Source: Pseudomonadota bacterium (GTDB lineage Bacteria; Pseudomonadota; Gammaproteobacteria; Steroidobacterales; Steroidobacteraceae). Taken from it: a stretch of DNA of 64,000 nt. A program made the translations under genes and the position numbers. Of the stretch, positions 16,752 to 25,722 are shown piece by piece; the stretch's first letter is position 1, and every line of letters begins with the position of its first letter. The notes beneath the pieces are model-generated. The model did not search any database, was not told where the DNA came from, and saw only the letters and a program-made list of their open reading frames with translations. Where the stretch lies: contig JAJYUL010000002.1 of assembly GCA_021792555.1 (NCBI GenBank), positions 1 through 64,000 on the forward strand. Direction: 5' to 3'.

Positions 16752-18479
16752 CTACAGCCGGGTCGCGCGCAGCAGCTTGCGCAGCTCGGCGATCGGACGA
16801 GCGTTGAGCACATCGCTCTTGCCCGCCCAGCCGCGCCGTGCCTGGCGGACCGCACCATCGAGGTTGGCGTACTGGTCGACCGAATGCGCATCGCTGTCGA
16901 GCGAGAGCATCACCCCGCGCTCGACGGCAGCCTTGATGTGCACATCGTCGAGATCAAGCCGAAGAGGCTGACCGTTGACTTCCAGATAACACGGCCGATC
17001 GTGCGCCGCGGCGAGCACCCGTTCGAAATCGAGCGCATACGGCTCGCGCTCCCCGAGCAGGCGGCCGCTCGGATGCGCCAGAATCGTCACATGCGGCCGC
17101 TCCAGGGCCCGTAACACTCGCGCCGTCTGCTTCGCCTCGGGAAGGTCGAAATGACTGTGCACCGCGATGACAATGACGTCGAGCCTCGCAAGCGCCGCAT
17201 CCGTCAGAGCCAACCGCCCGTCCTCGAGAATGTCCACCTCGGCGCCCTTCAGTACCGTGAATCCCCGCACTCGCGCGTTGAGTGCCTCGATGGCATCGCA
17301 CTGCCGTGCCAGGCGCGCGGCGTCCTGACCCCGGACGATGCCCAGATATTTGCTGTGATCGGTGATCGCGACATAGGAGAGCCGGGCTGCACGCGCCGCA
17401 GCCACCATGTCCTCGAGGGAATCGCGCCCGTCGGTGGCGCTGGTATGCACGTGCAGGTCGCCTTTGATGTCGGCCCGCGTGAGGAGCTGCGGCAGGGTAT
17501 GGTGCTCGGCAGCCTGCACTTCCCCGCGGTCCTCGCGCAGCTCCGGGGCAATCCACTCGAGCCCGAGCGCGGCGTAGACGCCCTGCTCGCTCGGCCCGGC
17601 CAGACGCCGCCCGCCGCGAAACAGACCGTACTCGCTCAGCTTCAGACCGCGCGCGCGCGCGCGCTGGCGGAGGCGAATGCCGTGCTCCTTGCTGCCGGTG
17701 AAGTACTGCAGCGCCGAGCCGAAACTCTCGCGCCCGACGACCCGCAGATCGAACTGCAGCCCATTGCGCAATACTCCGGAGGCCTTGGTCGCGCCCGAGG
17801 CAGTGAGTGCGCCGAGATCCGAATATCCGCGCAGCGCGCTCATGGGATCCACACCTGCGGGCGCGCACACCAGCACATCGAGGTCGCCCACGGTGTCCCG
17901 GCCGCGCCGATAGCTGCCGACGATCTCGACGCGCTCGACCCCGGGCAGCTCGGCGAGAAAGCGCCGCAGCGGCTCGGCGTATTCGGCGGCCTGCGCCAGT
18001 GGCAGCCGCTTGGCTGCCGCGCTGGGCGCGTGCGAGAGAGCCTGCTCGAGCCGCGCACGCACCGCGGGCCCGAAGCCGCGCACGCCGGCGACCCGGCCGG
18101 CTGCGAGCGCCCGGCGCAGATCCTCAGGGGTCTTGATACGCAGCTCCGTCATCAACGCCCGTACCCGCACCGGGCCGAGGCCCGGCAGGCCCAGCAGGTC
18201 GCGCAGACCCGGCGGGACCTCGCGCCGCAGCTTCTGCAGCGCGGCGAGACGGCCGGTGCTGAGGAGCTCTGCGATCTTCCCCGCCAAGTCCTCGCCGATG
18301 CCGGGCAGCGCCTCGTACGAGCGCGGATCGGCGGCTGCGGCGATCTCGTGGGGTAGCCCGCGCAGGGTCTGCGCCGCGCGACGGTAGGCCCGGATCCGGA
18401 ACGCATTCGCGCCCTGGATCGACAGCAGGTCGGCGATCTCGTCAAACGCGGCGGCGATGTCGGTGTTGTGAATGCTCAT
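16752..18479 (-). CDS. polX: Family X DNA polymerase with PHP domain
   Basis: A 575-residue bacterial PolX. The N-terminal helical 8-kDa-like domain and helix-hairpin-helix elements (LPGIGEDLAGKI, about 58-69; LPGLGPVRV, 98-106) come first. The polymerase site follows, GSYRRGRDTVGDLDV at 188-202, with the third Asp near 244. The C-terminal PHP phosphoesterase domain begins with DLHVHT (341-346) and runs to the end, with HSH and SDAHS metal ligands. Such enzymes fill gaps and have 3'-5' exonuclease and AP-endonuclease activity in base excision repair. The length is normal. It converges with iorB, 16 bp apart, and diverges from the PRPP synthetase gene. Confidence 0.92.
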   Translation of the reverse strand: MSIHNTDIAAAFDEIADLLSIQGANAFRIRAYRRAAQTLRGLPHEIAAAADPRSYEALPGIGEDLAGKIAELLSTGRLAALQKLRREVPPGLRDLLGLPGLGPVRVRALMTELRIKTPEDLRRALAAGRVAGVRGFGPAVRARLEQALSHAPSAAAKRLPLAQAAEYAEPLRRFLAELPGVERVEIVGSYRRGRDTVGDLDVLVCAPAGVDPMSALRGYSDLGALTASGATKASGVLRNGLQFDLRVVGRESFGSALQYFTGSKEHGIRLRQRARARGLKLSEYGLFRGGRRLAGPSEQGVYAALGLEWIAPELREDRGEVQAAEHHTLPQLLTRADIKGDLHVHTSATDGRDSLEDMVAAARAARLSYVAITDHSKYLGIVRGQDAARLARQCDAIEALNARVRGFTVLKGAEVDILEDGRLALTDAALARLDVIVIAVHSHFDLPEAKQTARVLRALERPHVTILAHPSGRLLGEREPYALDFERVLAAAHDRPCYLEVNGQPLRLDLDDVHIKAAVERGVMLSLDSDAHSVDQYANLDGAVRQARRGWAGKSDVLNARPIAELRKLLRATRL

Positions 18480-18715
18480 GGGGCGGGCTCCACCGCCGCG
18501 GCGCTCGCACGAGCGAGCGGCCGATCAATCCGCAGAATACGTGGCATCACCCGGCTGCCCATCCGGGTGTTTACCGATCTGATACGCACTGCTGCGGATG
18601 CCCTTGTCTGCCCGCCGGCGCGATACTGCGCGCGCGCACGGTGGCCTCACCCGGTCCGCTCCCGGGCCGGCGAGCCGCCCGCGGCGCCTTGTGCACCGTA
18701 CTCGGGATCTCAGCG

Positions 18716-19726
18716 ATGCGGCCGAACCATCTGCCACCCGCCGTCGTCGGGCTCAGCGAGAGCCAGACGCTCGCGAGCGCCATCGCGCGGCAGGCCGGCA
18801 TACCGGTGCTGCCGCTCGAGGAGCGCGCCTTCGACGGCGGGGAATTCAAGCTGCGGCCCCTCGAGTCCGTGCGCGCCCGCCAGCTGTTCGTGGTGCAGTC
18901 CCTCGCCGCGACGGCCGAGGCTCCGGCGCCGGCACGGCTCGTGCGTCTGCTGTTCCTGCTGCAGGGCCTGCGCGACGGAGGCGCGCACAGCCGCATGGTG
19001 GTCCTGCCCTACTTCGCCTTCGCGCGCAAGGACCGGCGCACGCAGCTGCGCGATCCGGTCACGGCACGTTACGTAGCGGAGTTGCTCGAAGCGGCGGGTG
19101 CCGACGGCCTCATCGCCCTCGATGTCCACAATCCCGCTGCATTCGACAATGCCTTTCGCATCCCGACCGTGCATATGACCGCGCTGCCGATGCTGGCAGA
19201 GCATTTCCTGGGCCGTTTGGACGCCCACACGCCGATCACCGTGGTGTCACCGGACGTCGGCGGCATCAAACGCGCGCAGATCTTTCGCGAACTGCTTACC
19301 GCCCGCTGCGGCCGGGAGATCGGTCTGGCGTTCGTCGAAAAGCGCCGCGCGCGCGGGATCGTCTCCGGCGGCGCACTCGCCGGAGAGCTGGCCGCGCACA
19401 CCGCAGTCGTGCTCGATGACCTGTGCGCCACCGGCGGCACGCTGATCCGCGCCGCCTCCGCATGCCGCGAAGGCGGGGCCGCCGCGGTGCACGTCGCGGT
19501 GACGCACACACCGCTCGACGCCGGCCTCGCAGCGCTCATCGCGGCTGAGCCGATCAACAGCATCACGGTCACCGACAGTGTCGGGTTCACCCTGCCCGCC
19601 TCGCACGCCCCAGGCGCAACGGAGCGCCTCGTCACCCTGCCGGTCGCGCCGCTGTTCGCGGAAGCGCTGCGCCGCATGCTCGCCGGCGAGCCGGTAGCGC
19701 CGCTGCTCGAGCGTTGGCCGGGCTGA
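18716..19726 (+). CDS. Ribose-phosphate pyrophosphokinase (atypical)
   Basis: A 336-residue PRPP synthetase-family protein. FDGGEFKLRP at 39-48, ARKDR at 103-107 and the PRPP-binding DDLCATGGT at 234-242 are intact. The stretch that normally reads DLHxxQIQGFF is DVHNPAAFDNAF (136-147), unlike the main bacterial Prs. This suggests a secondary, divergent PRPP synthetase rather than the housekeeping enzyme, which usually adjoins ispE and pth. I chose the ATG at 18716; a longer frame to 18641 lacks similarity. It stands alone between polX and a kinase-like gene. Confidence 0.78.
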   Translation: MRPNHLPPAVVGLSESQTLASAIARQAGIPVLPLEERAFDGGEFKLRPLESVRARQLFVVQSLAATAEAPAPARLVRLLFLLQGLRDGGAHSRMVVLPYFAFARKDRRTQLRDPVTARYVAELLEAAGADGLIALDVHNPAAFDNAFRIPTVHMTALPMLAEHFLGRLDAHTPITVVSPDVGGIKRAQIFRELLTARCGREIGLAFVEKRRARGIVSGGALAGELAAHTAVVLDDLCATGGTLIRAASACREGGAAAVHVAVTHTPLDAGLAALIAAEPINSITVTDSVGFTLPASHAPGATERLVTLPVAPLFAEALRRMLAGEPVAPLLERWPG

Positions 19727-19777
19727 GCGCAGGGGCACCGGACCACGAGCCATGCGGCGTTTGCGCACACCGGACAC

Positions 19778-20833
19778 TTACGCCACTCGGTCGGCCCGCC
19801 GAACGTAGCGCAACGCATCGTCAAGATAGGAATACGCCCTCGCCCGCCACTGTCGCGCATGGCTCGCGAACGCCGGGTCGCGCAGGTGCCACGCGGCGAT
19901 CTGCGCGCGGACCACGGCGCGGCGGCTCATATAGAAGGCCATCAGTGCCCGAGGCACCGGATCGTGCATCGCATGGGCATACCGCTCGAGCAGATCGCGA
20001 GCCACCCGCGCCGCGCCGAGCCTCGTGCACTCCAACGCCAGGAACGCCATTTCCTCCGCCGGATCCATCCGGCGCAACCGCGAGTCGAATTCGAGGCAGT
20101 CGATCACGCAGACGCTCTGGCTCGCGGTACCGAGAAACACGTGTTCTGGGCGCAGGTCACCATGTCCGTCGCGCAACAAGGCCCCACGTCCCCGCAACAA
20201 TTCCCCATGCCGCGCAATCCAGCCGAGCTGCAGTCGGACCACGCGCTCCACGCGTCCTGCCGCAAGCCCAAGATCGCGGGCGTGCAGCGCCCGCGCGCTG
20301 GCATGGATCTGCTCGCGCATGCAGGTCCGATACGCCCGGTCGGACATCGGCAGCGCCCTCGCGCGGCGGAAAAACCTCGCAAGGCATCCCACCGCCCGCT
20401 CGAGGTCCCGCGCCCCCACGCGGTGCGCGCCGATGGCCCGGTCGAGCAGGCGCTCCGGCGCAAGCCGACGCATCTGCACCAGCCAGTCCACCACGCCGCC
20501 TGCGCCGGCGCGAATGCTCAGGCGTCCGTCGCTGGCACAGCGCAGCGGCACCAGCCGGCGGTAGACGTGCGGGGCAAGACGTCTGTTCAGAACGAGCTCC
20601 GCACGGCAGGCCCGCTTACGCAGCGCGACGGTGCGGTAATCCATCGACGCTTGGCGCAGCGGCTTCTTCAGTTTGTAGGCGCGCTCCCCGGCGATGAATA
20701 TCCACGCGAAGTGCGTCTCGATGATCTGCACCGAGCGCGGGCGGTGGGGGTAATGGCGCGCGGCGGCGAGAAAGGCGACTTTCTCGTCCAGGTTGACGCT
20801 CGCAGCGCGTGTCCGCGGCGCAATGCGTTTCAT
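19778..20833 (-). CDS. Aminoglycoside phosphotransferase-like kinase (COG2187 type)
   Basis: A 351-residue protein with a kinase-like fold. The motif HGDLRPEHV (about 240-248) matches the APH catalytic loop HGDxxxxN with His in place of Asn, and CVIDCLEFD provides the metal-binding Asp. The N-terminal ETHFAWIFIAGERAYKLKKP carries the ATP-binding Lys region. Homologues are often fused to an AAA/adenylate-kinase-like domain; here the protein ends after the APH part. The substrate is unknown. It lies tail to tail with the PRPP synthetase gene. Confidence 0.7.
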   Translation of the reverse strand: MKRIAPRTRAASVNLDEKVAFLAAARHYPHRPRSVQIIETHFAWIFIAGERAYKLKKPLRQASMDYRTVALRKRACRAELVLNRRLAPHVYRRLVPLRCASDGRLSIRAGAGGVVDWLVQMRRLAPERLLDRAIGAHRVGARDLERAVGCLARFFRRARALPMSDRAYRTCMREQIHASARALHARDLGLAAGRVERVVRLQLGWIARHGELLRGRGALLRDGHGDLRPEHVFLGTASQSVCVIDCLEFDSRLRRMDPAEEMAFLALECTRLGAARVARDLLERYAHAMHDPVPRALMAFYMSRRAVVRAQIAAWHLRDPAFASHARQWRARAYSYLDDALRYVRRADRVA

Positions 20834-21088
20834 TCACGCAGCCTCCAGGCACCGCGCGGACTGCCGAGGCCATGCCGGCCCACACCGGGGTCAGATTCTC
20901 AGGCGCCGCCTTCCCGGGGCACGATCCGCATTTTCCGCAGCGCCCCATGGGCCTGCGCCCGGCCGATAGGGACAACTGCGGATTCACTGCATCGCCCAGG
21001 CGCGTAGCGTTCCATAAAAGAGAGGTGATGCGGCGCGCAGATCCGAGCGGGCGGGCATCGCATGCGGCTTGCAGCCAGAGGGGTGACC
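20834..21088. promoter_or_regulatory. Divergent promoter region, kinase-like gene / ppsA
   Basis: This 255-bp gap lies between two divergent starts and so must contain two promoters. I cannot assign convincing -35/-10 boxes. The ppsA ribosome binding site GAGGGGTGA lies at its end. Confidence 0.4.
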
Positions 21089-23521
21089 ATGTCTTCTGCG
21101 CCACGCTATATCAGGTTCTTCGACCAGATCTCCTCGGCCGACTTGAAGCTCGTCGGCGGCAAGACGGCCTCTCTCGGGGAGATGTACGGAGCGCTGCGTC
21201 CGCAGGGGGTTCTGATCCCCAGCGGCTTTGCGATCACCACCGACGCCTACCACTACATGCTCGAGCACGCTCAGGTCTGGCAGCCGCTGCACGATCTGCT
21301 CGCGAATCTGCGCGTCGATGACCCTCGCGAGCTCGCCCGCTGCGGGCAAAAGGCGCGGGAGATGGTCTATGGCGCCGGTCTGCCCCCCGACCTGCAGCAG
21401 GAGATTCTCGCCGCCTACCGCAGTCTGCGCGAGGAGTCCGGAGCGCAGATGAGCGTGGCCGTACGCAGTTCTGCCACCGCGGAAGATCTGCCGACGATGA
21501 GCTTCGCCGGACAGCAGGACTCCTTCCTCAACATCCAGGGTGAGGCGCGGCTGCTGGACGCGTGCCGGCGCTGCTTTGCGAGCCTGTTTACCGATCGCGC
21601 GATTCACTACCGCGCCGACAATGGCTTCGATCATTTCAAGGTCGCCCTGTCGATCGCTGTGCAGAAAATGGTCCGCGCCGACCGCGGCGCGAGCGGCGTG
21701 CTGTTTACGCTCGACACCGAAAGCGGCTTTCGCGACGTGGTGCTCATCACCGGCAGCTACGGGCTCGGGGAGAACATCGTGCAGGGCGCGGTCGAGCCCG
21801 ACGAATTCATGGTGTTCAAGCCGACCTTCACCGCCGGACATCGGGCAGTACTGCGCCATACTCTCGGCAGCAAACAGATCAAGATGATCTACGCCGATGA
21901 ACAGGCGCACGAACCGACGCGCAACGTTCCGACCACTGCCGAGGAGCGGGCCGGCTACTGCATCAGCGACGAGGATGCGCTAGTGCTCGCCGATTACGCG
22001 CTCAAGATCGAACGCCACTACAGCAAGCAGGCAGGGCACGAGGTGCCCATGGACGTCGAGTGGGCGAAGGACGGCCTCGACGGGCGCCTCTACGTGGTGC
22101 AGGCCCGGCCGGAAACCAGCGCGTCGCGCCGCCACCCGACGATGCTCGAGGAGTATCGGCTGGGCGCGACGCCCGAGCCGCTCGTGGCCGGGCACGCCGT
22201 CGGTGCGAAGATCGCCAGCGGGCCGGCGCGACTGATCAAAAACGTCTCTGAAATCGCCTCGTTCCGCGCCGGCGAGGTGCTGGTCACCGACAGCACCACT
22301 CCCGACTGGGAGCCGATCATGCGACGCGCGGCGGCGATCGTAACCAATCGCGGCGGGCGCACCTGCCATGCGGCGATCGTCGCGCGCGAGTTCGGCATTC
22401 CCGCGGTGGTCGGCGCAACGAATGCCACCGAGCGGCTCTCGAGCGGACAGCAGCTGACCGTCTCCTGCGCCGAGGGCGACATCGGCAAGGTGTATGCCGG
22501 GAAGATTCCGTTCGAGGTACGGCGTACCGACCTCACGACGCTCGAGCGGCCGCGCACCAAGATGATGCTCATCATGGCCAACCCGGAGATCGCCTTCCAG
22601 ATGAGCTTCCTGCCGAATGACGGGGTGGCGCTGGCGCGCATGGAGTTCATCATCACCGAGTACATCAAGGCGCACCCGATGGCGCTGCTGCATCCGGAGC
22701 GCGTCGCCGATGAAGCCGAGCGCCGCACGCTGAGCGCGCTGACGCGTGGCTATGCGGCGCCGCGCGAGTTCTTCGTCCAGCATCTGGCCGAAGGTCTCGG
22801 CACGATCGCGGCCGCGTTCTATCCGAAGCCGGTCATCGTGCGGATGTCCGACTTCAAGACGAACGAGTACGCCGGTCTGCTCGGCGGCCGCTGGTTCGAG
22901 CCGAAGGAGGAGAACCCGATGCTCGGCTTCCGGGGAGCCGCCCGCTACACCCACCCAGCCTATGCCGAGGGGTTCGCGCTCGAGTGCGCCGCGCTGAAGC
23001 GGGCGCGTGATGTCATGGGGCTCGTCAACATCAAGCCGATGATTCCGTTCTGCAGACGACTCGAGGAAGGCGCCGCAGTGGTGGAGCGCATGCGCGAGCT
23101 CGGGCTCGAGCGGGGTCAGAATGGCCTCGAGATCTATGTCATGTGCGAGATCCCGAACAACGTCCTGCTGATCGACGAGTTCAGCCGGATATTCGACGGG
23201 TTTTCAATCGGGTCCAATGACCTCACCCAGCTCACGCTCGGGGTGGATCGGGACTCCTCGACCGTCGCGTTCGATTTCGACGAGAGGGACCCCGGGGTGC
23301 GCAAGCTGTTGAAGCTGGCGGTCGAAGGCTGCCGGCGAAATGGCCGGCACTCCGGGATCTGCGGCCAGGCGCCGTCGGACTACCCGGAAATCGCGGCGGA
23401 GCTCGTGCGCCTCGGCATCGATTCGATCGGGCTCAACCCCGATGCGCTGCTGCCGACGACGCTGCGCGTGCTGCAGCTCGAGAAGGACCTATCCGCCGCC
23501 GGCAGGCAATCGGCCGCGTAG
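21089..23521 (+). CDS. ppsA: Phosphoenolpyruvate synthase
   Basis: An 810-residue PEP synthase: pyruvate + ATP to PEP + AMP + Pi, the entry to gluconeogenesis from lactate or pyruvate. The N-terminal ATP-grasp nucleotide domain includes LPTMSFAGQQDSFLN. The swivelling phosphohistidine domain has GGRTCHAAIVAREFGIPAVVG. The C-terminal PEP/pyruvate barrel includes SIGSNDLTQLTLGVDRDS and GICGQAPSDYPE. I chose the ATG at 21089, preceded by GAGGGGTGA; a start 27 bp earlier lacks a site. It is followed by a CBS protein, phosphofructokinase and another CBS protein, so opposing glycolytic and gluconeogenic steps sit side by side. Confidence 0.95.
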   Translation: MSSAPRYIRFFDQISSADLKLVGGKTASLGEMYGALRPQGVLIPSGFAITTDAYHYMLEHAQVWQPLHDLLANLRVDDPRELARCGQKAREMVYGAGLPPDLQQEILAAYRSLREESGAQMSVAVRSSATAEDLPTMSFAGQQDSFLNIQGEARLLDACRRCFASLFTDRAIHYRADNGFDHFKVALSIAVQKMVRADRGASGVLFTLDTESGFRDVVLITGSYGLGENIVQGAVEPDEFMVFKPTFTAGHRAVLRHTLGSKQIKMIYADEQAHEPTRNVPTTAEERAGYCISDEDALVLADYALKIERHYSKQAGHEVPMDVEWAKDGLDGRLYVVQARPETSASRRHPTMLEEYRLGATPEPLVAGHAVGAKIASGPARLIKNVSEIASFRAGEVLVTDSTTPDWEPIMRRAAAIVTNRGGRTCHAAIVAREFGIPAVVGATNATERLSSGQQLTVSCAEGDIGKVYAGKIPFEVRRTDLTTLERPRTKMMLIMANPEIAFQMSFLPNDGVALARMEFIITEYIKAHPMALLHPERVADEAERRTLSALTRGYAAPREFFVQHLAEGLGTIAAAFYPKPVIVRMSDFKTNEYAGLLGGRWFEPKEENPMLGFRGAARYTHPAYAEGFALECAALKRARDVMGLVNIKPMIPFCRRLEEGAAVVERMRELGLERGQNGLEIYVMCEIPNNVLLIDEFSRIFDGFSIGSNDLTQLTLGVDRDSSTVAFDFDERDPGVRKLLKLAVEGCRRNGRHSGICGQAPSDYPEIAAELVRLGIDSIGLNPDALLPTTLRVLQLEKDLSAAGRQSAA

Positions 23522-23567
23522 CGCCGGCCAAGAGGTCAACACGTCACTCCACTGGGATGGCACAGTC

Positions 23568-24020
23568 ATGAACGTCGGAAGCATTTGCAGACATCAGGTC
23601 GTCACCGTCAATCCGGGCACCGATCTGGTCGCCGCCGCGCAGTTGATGCGCGAGCAGCATGTCGGATTTCTTGTGGTCGTCGAGCCGGAGCAGAACACGA
23701 CCTATGGGCGACCGGTCGGTGTCCTGACCGATCGGGACATCGTCATCTCCGTCGTGGCTCGCGCGGCCGACCCCAAGTCGCTCACCGTCGCGGACCTCAT
23801 GAAGCAGTACCCGGCCATGGTCGATGAGACCGATCCGCTCGATCAGGCGCTGCACACCATGCGGCGCATGGGCGTGCGGCGACTCCCGGTGGTCGGAGCG
23901 GCCGGCATGCTGACGGGCATTCTCGCGCTCGACGATGTGATCGACGTGCTGTCCGGCGAGATCAGCGACGTTTCCAGCACCGTGCGCAACGAGCAGCGCA
24001 TCGAAAGCCGTTTGCGGTAG
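23568..24020 (+). CDS. CBS-domain protein between ppsA and pfkA
   Basis: A 150-residue tandem CBS pair and nothing else. CBS1 ends in GVLTDRDIV and CBS2 in GILALDDVIDVL. A short charged helix follows (NEQRIESRLR). The ATG at 23568 lies 46 bp after ppsA; earlier in-frame starts lie inside ppsA. It is very similar in plan to the CBS protein after pfkA (25146-25595). An adenylate-binding regulatory role towards PpsA or PfkA is inferred from position; PpsA makes AMP. Confidence 0.82.
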   Translation: MNVGSICRHQVVTVNPGTDLVAAAQLMREQHVGFLVVVEPEQNTTYGRPVGVLTDRDIVISVVARAADPKSLTVADLMKQYPAMVDETDPLDQALHTMRRMGVRRLPVVGAAGMLTGILALDDVIDVLSGEISDVSSTVRNEQRIESRLR

Positions 24021-24106
24021 CCGGACGGCAGGCTCGTGATGCAGGCAGGTGCAGTCGGCAGGATCGCCGAGGCCGCTGGCGCGGGCGCATCAAGGGATGC
24101 TGAGGC

Positions 24107-25081
24107 ATGAAGCGGAGAATCGCGGTTCTGACCAGCGGCGGCGATGCGCCGGGCATGAACCCGGCGATCCGCGCCGCCGTGCGCACCGGTATCGCGCGCG
24201 ACCTCGAGGTGTTCGGCGTGCGCCACGGCTACACCGGGCTCATCGCCGGCGATTTCATCCATCTCGGTGCGCGTGAGGTCGGGGGCATCATCGACCGCGG
24301 CGGCACGATGCTCGGCACGAGCCGCTGTCCCGCCTTCCTCACCGATGAGGGCCAGCACAGCGCCGTGCAGCAGCTTGCCGGGCGCGGGATAACGGGGCTG
24401 ATCGTTATCGGCGGCAACGGCTCGCAGCACGGATCGCTCGCGCTTTCCGAGCGCGGCGTCGCCGTGGTCGGCATCGCCTCGACCATCGACAATGATCTGG
24501 CCGGCTCCGAGGTCACGCTGGGCGCGACCACGGCGCTCGATGTAGCGCTTGAGGCCATCAGCCGGTTGCGGGTGACGGCATCCGCGCACGGACGCGTCTT
24601 TCTGGTTGAGGTGATGGGTCGCGCCTGCGGCTACTTGGCGCTGATGGCCGGCATCGCCGGAGGCGCCGAGGCGATCGTCATACCGGAAGCCGAGGAGTCC
24701 CCCGAGGACGTCGCGATTGCGATCCAGGAGGCCTATCAGCGCGGCAAGAGTCACGCGATCGTGGTCGTTGCCGAAGGTGCCCGGCACAACGCGGACGCCC
24801 TGGCGCGCCATTTCACCGAGCACGCCGAGCGGCTGAACTTCGAGTTGCGCGTCACGAAACTCGGCCACGTGCAGCGCGGCGGCAGCCCGGGGGCCTTTGA
24901 CCGGCTGAGCGCGACGCTGCTCGGCGCCACGGCCGTCGAGCGGCTGTGCGGCGGCGCGCACGGGATCCTGCTCGGCCTTGCCGGCGGACAGGTTACGACG
25001 AACGCGCTCGGCGATGCGGTGCGCACCAGAAAGCCCCTCGAACCGCAGTGGCTCCATCTGGCCCATGTGCTCGCGCGTTAA
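24107..25081 (+). CDS. pfkA: 6-phosphofructokinase family protein with GGNGS variant
   Basis: A 324-residue PfkA-type enzyme. The nucleotide loop TSGGDAPGMN (9-18), R73-C74 and the catalytic TIDND (126-130) are present. MGRACGYLA and the C-terminal HVQRGGSPGAFDR substrate loops are also intact. The motif that in ATP enzymes reads GGDGS (metal-binding Asp103 in E. coli) is GGNGS here (N104). The neighbouring Gly is of the ATP type, not the GGDD of PPi-dependent enzymes. Activity and phosphoryl donor therefore need testing. It lies between two CBS genes downstream of ppsA. Confidence 0.85.
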   Translation: MKRRIAVLTSGGDAPGMNPAIRAAVRTGIARDLEVFGVRHGYTGLIAGDFIHLGAREVGGIIDRGGTMLGTSRCPAFLTDEGQHSAVQQLAGRGITGLIVIGGNGSQHGSLALSERGVAVVGIASTIDNDLAGSEVTLGATTALDVALEAISRLRVTASAHGRVFLVEVMGRACGYLALMAGIAGGAEAIVIPEAEESPEDVAIAIQEAYQRGKSHAIVVVAEGARHNADALARHFTEHAERLNFELRVTKLGHVQRGGSPGAFDRLSATLLGATAVERLCGGAHGILLGLAGGQVTTNALGDAVRTRKPLEPQWLHLAHVLAR

Positions 25082-25145
25082 GAAGCGGGCCGCGCGGGCG
25101 GCGCGTGGACGGATGTGTTCGCATCGATACTGAGGAGCCAGGACC

Positions 25146-25595
25146 ATGAAATTGAGAGAGCTCTGTACGCCGGATGTCATCTACTGCACCGCCGATATCA
25201 CCGCGCTGCATGCGGCCCGTCTCATGCGCGAGCGGCACGTAGGGGATCTGGTCGTGATCGACAACAGTGAGGAAGACCGAGCTCCGATCGGGATCGTCAC
25301 CGACCGCGACATCGTGGTCGAGGTGCTGGCGAAGGACCTCGATCCGGCCAAGGTGACCGTACGGCAGATCATGCGTGTGCCGCTCGTGATCGCGCGCATT
25401 TCCGAGGAAGCCGAAAACGCGGTCGAGCGGATGCGAGCGCACGGTGTACGCCGCGTCCCGGTGCTCGATGAAGCCGGCAAGCTGGCGGGCATTCTGTCCC
25501 TGGACGACCTGGTCCGGCGGCTGGCAGGCGACGCGGCGGTACTCGCCGACATCATCGTCCGGGAGCAGGATCGCGAGCACCGCATGCGCCGCTGA
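25146..25595 (+). CDS. CBS-domain protein downstream of pfkA
   Basis: A 149-residue tandem CBS pair: CBS1 to about residue 65 (GIVTDRDIVVEVLAKDLD) and CBS2 about 75-125 (GILSLDDLVRRL). A basic, acidic-mixed tail follows (REQDREHRMRR). GAGGAG precedes the ATG at 25146. It is closely similar to the CBS protein upstream of pfkA, pointing to a duplication or paired function. No catalytic domain is attached. Confidence 0.82.
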   Translation: MKLRELCTPDVIYCTADITALHAARLMRERHVGDLVVIDNSEEDRAPIGIVTDRDIVVEVLAKDLDPAKVTVRQIMRVPLVIARISEEAENAVERMRAHGVRRVPVLDEAGKLAGILSLDDLVRRLAGDAAVLADIIVREQDREHRMRR

Positions 25596-25722
25596 ACGGC
25601 CGGCGACGCGCGGCGCCGCGACAGACGGGCGAGACGGTCTGGCCCGGTCGTCAGGTGGCGCTCCCGCTGCTAAAATTCACGCCATCCAGAGCTCAGTCCG
25701 ACACCCGGGAAGTCCGGCCGCA

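Noticed and set aside
17651-17672. GCGCGC-rich run inside polX resembling a simple repeat
   Set aside because: It codes for an Arg/Ala stretch (RQRARARG) in polX and is expected of GC-rich coding sequence.
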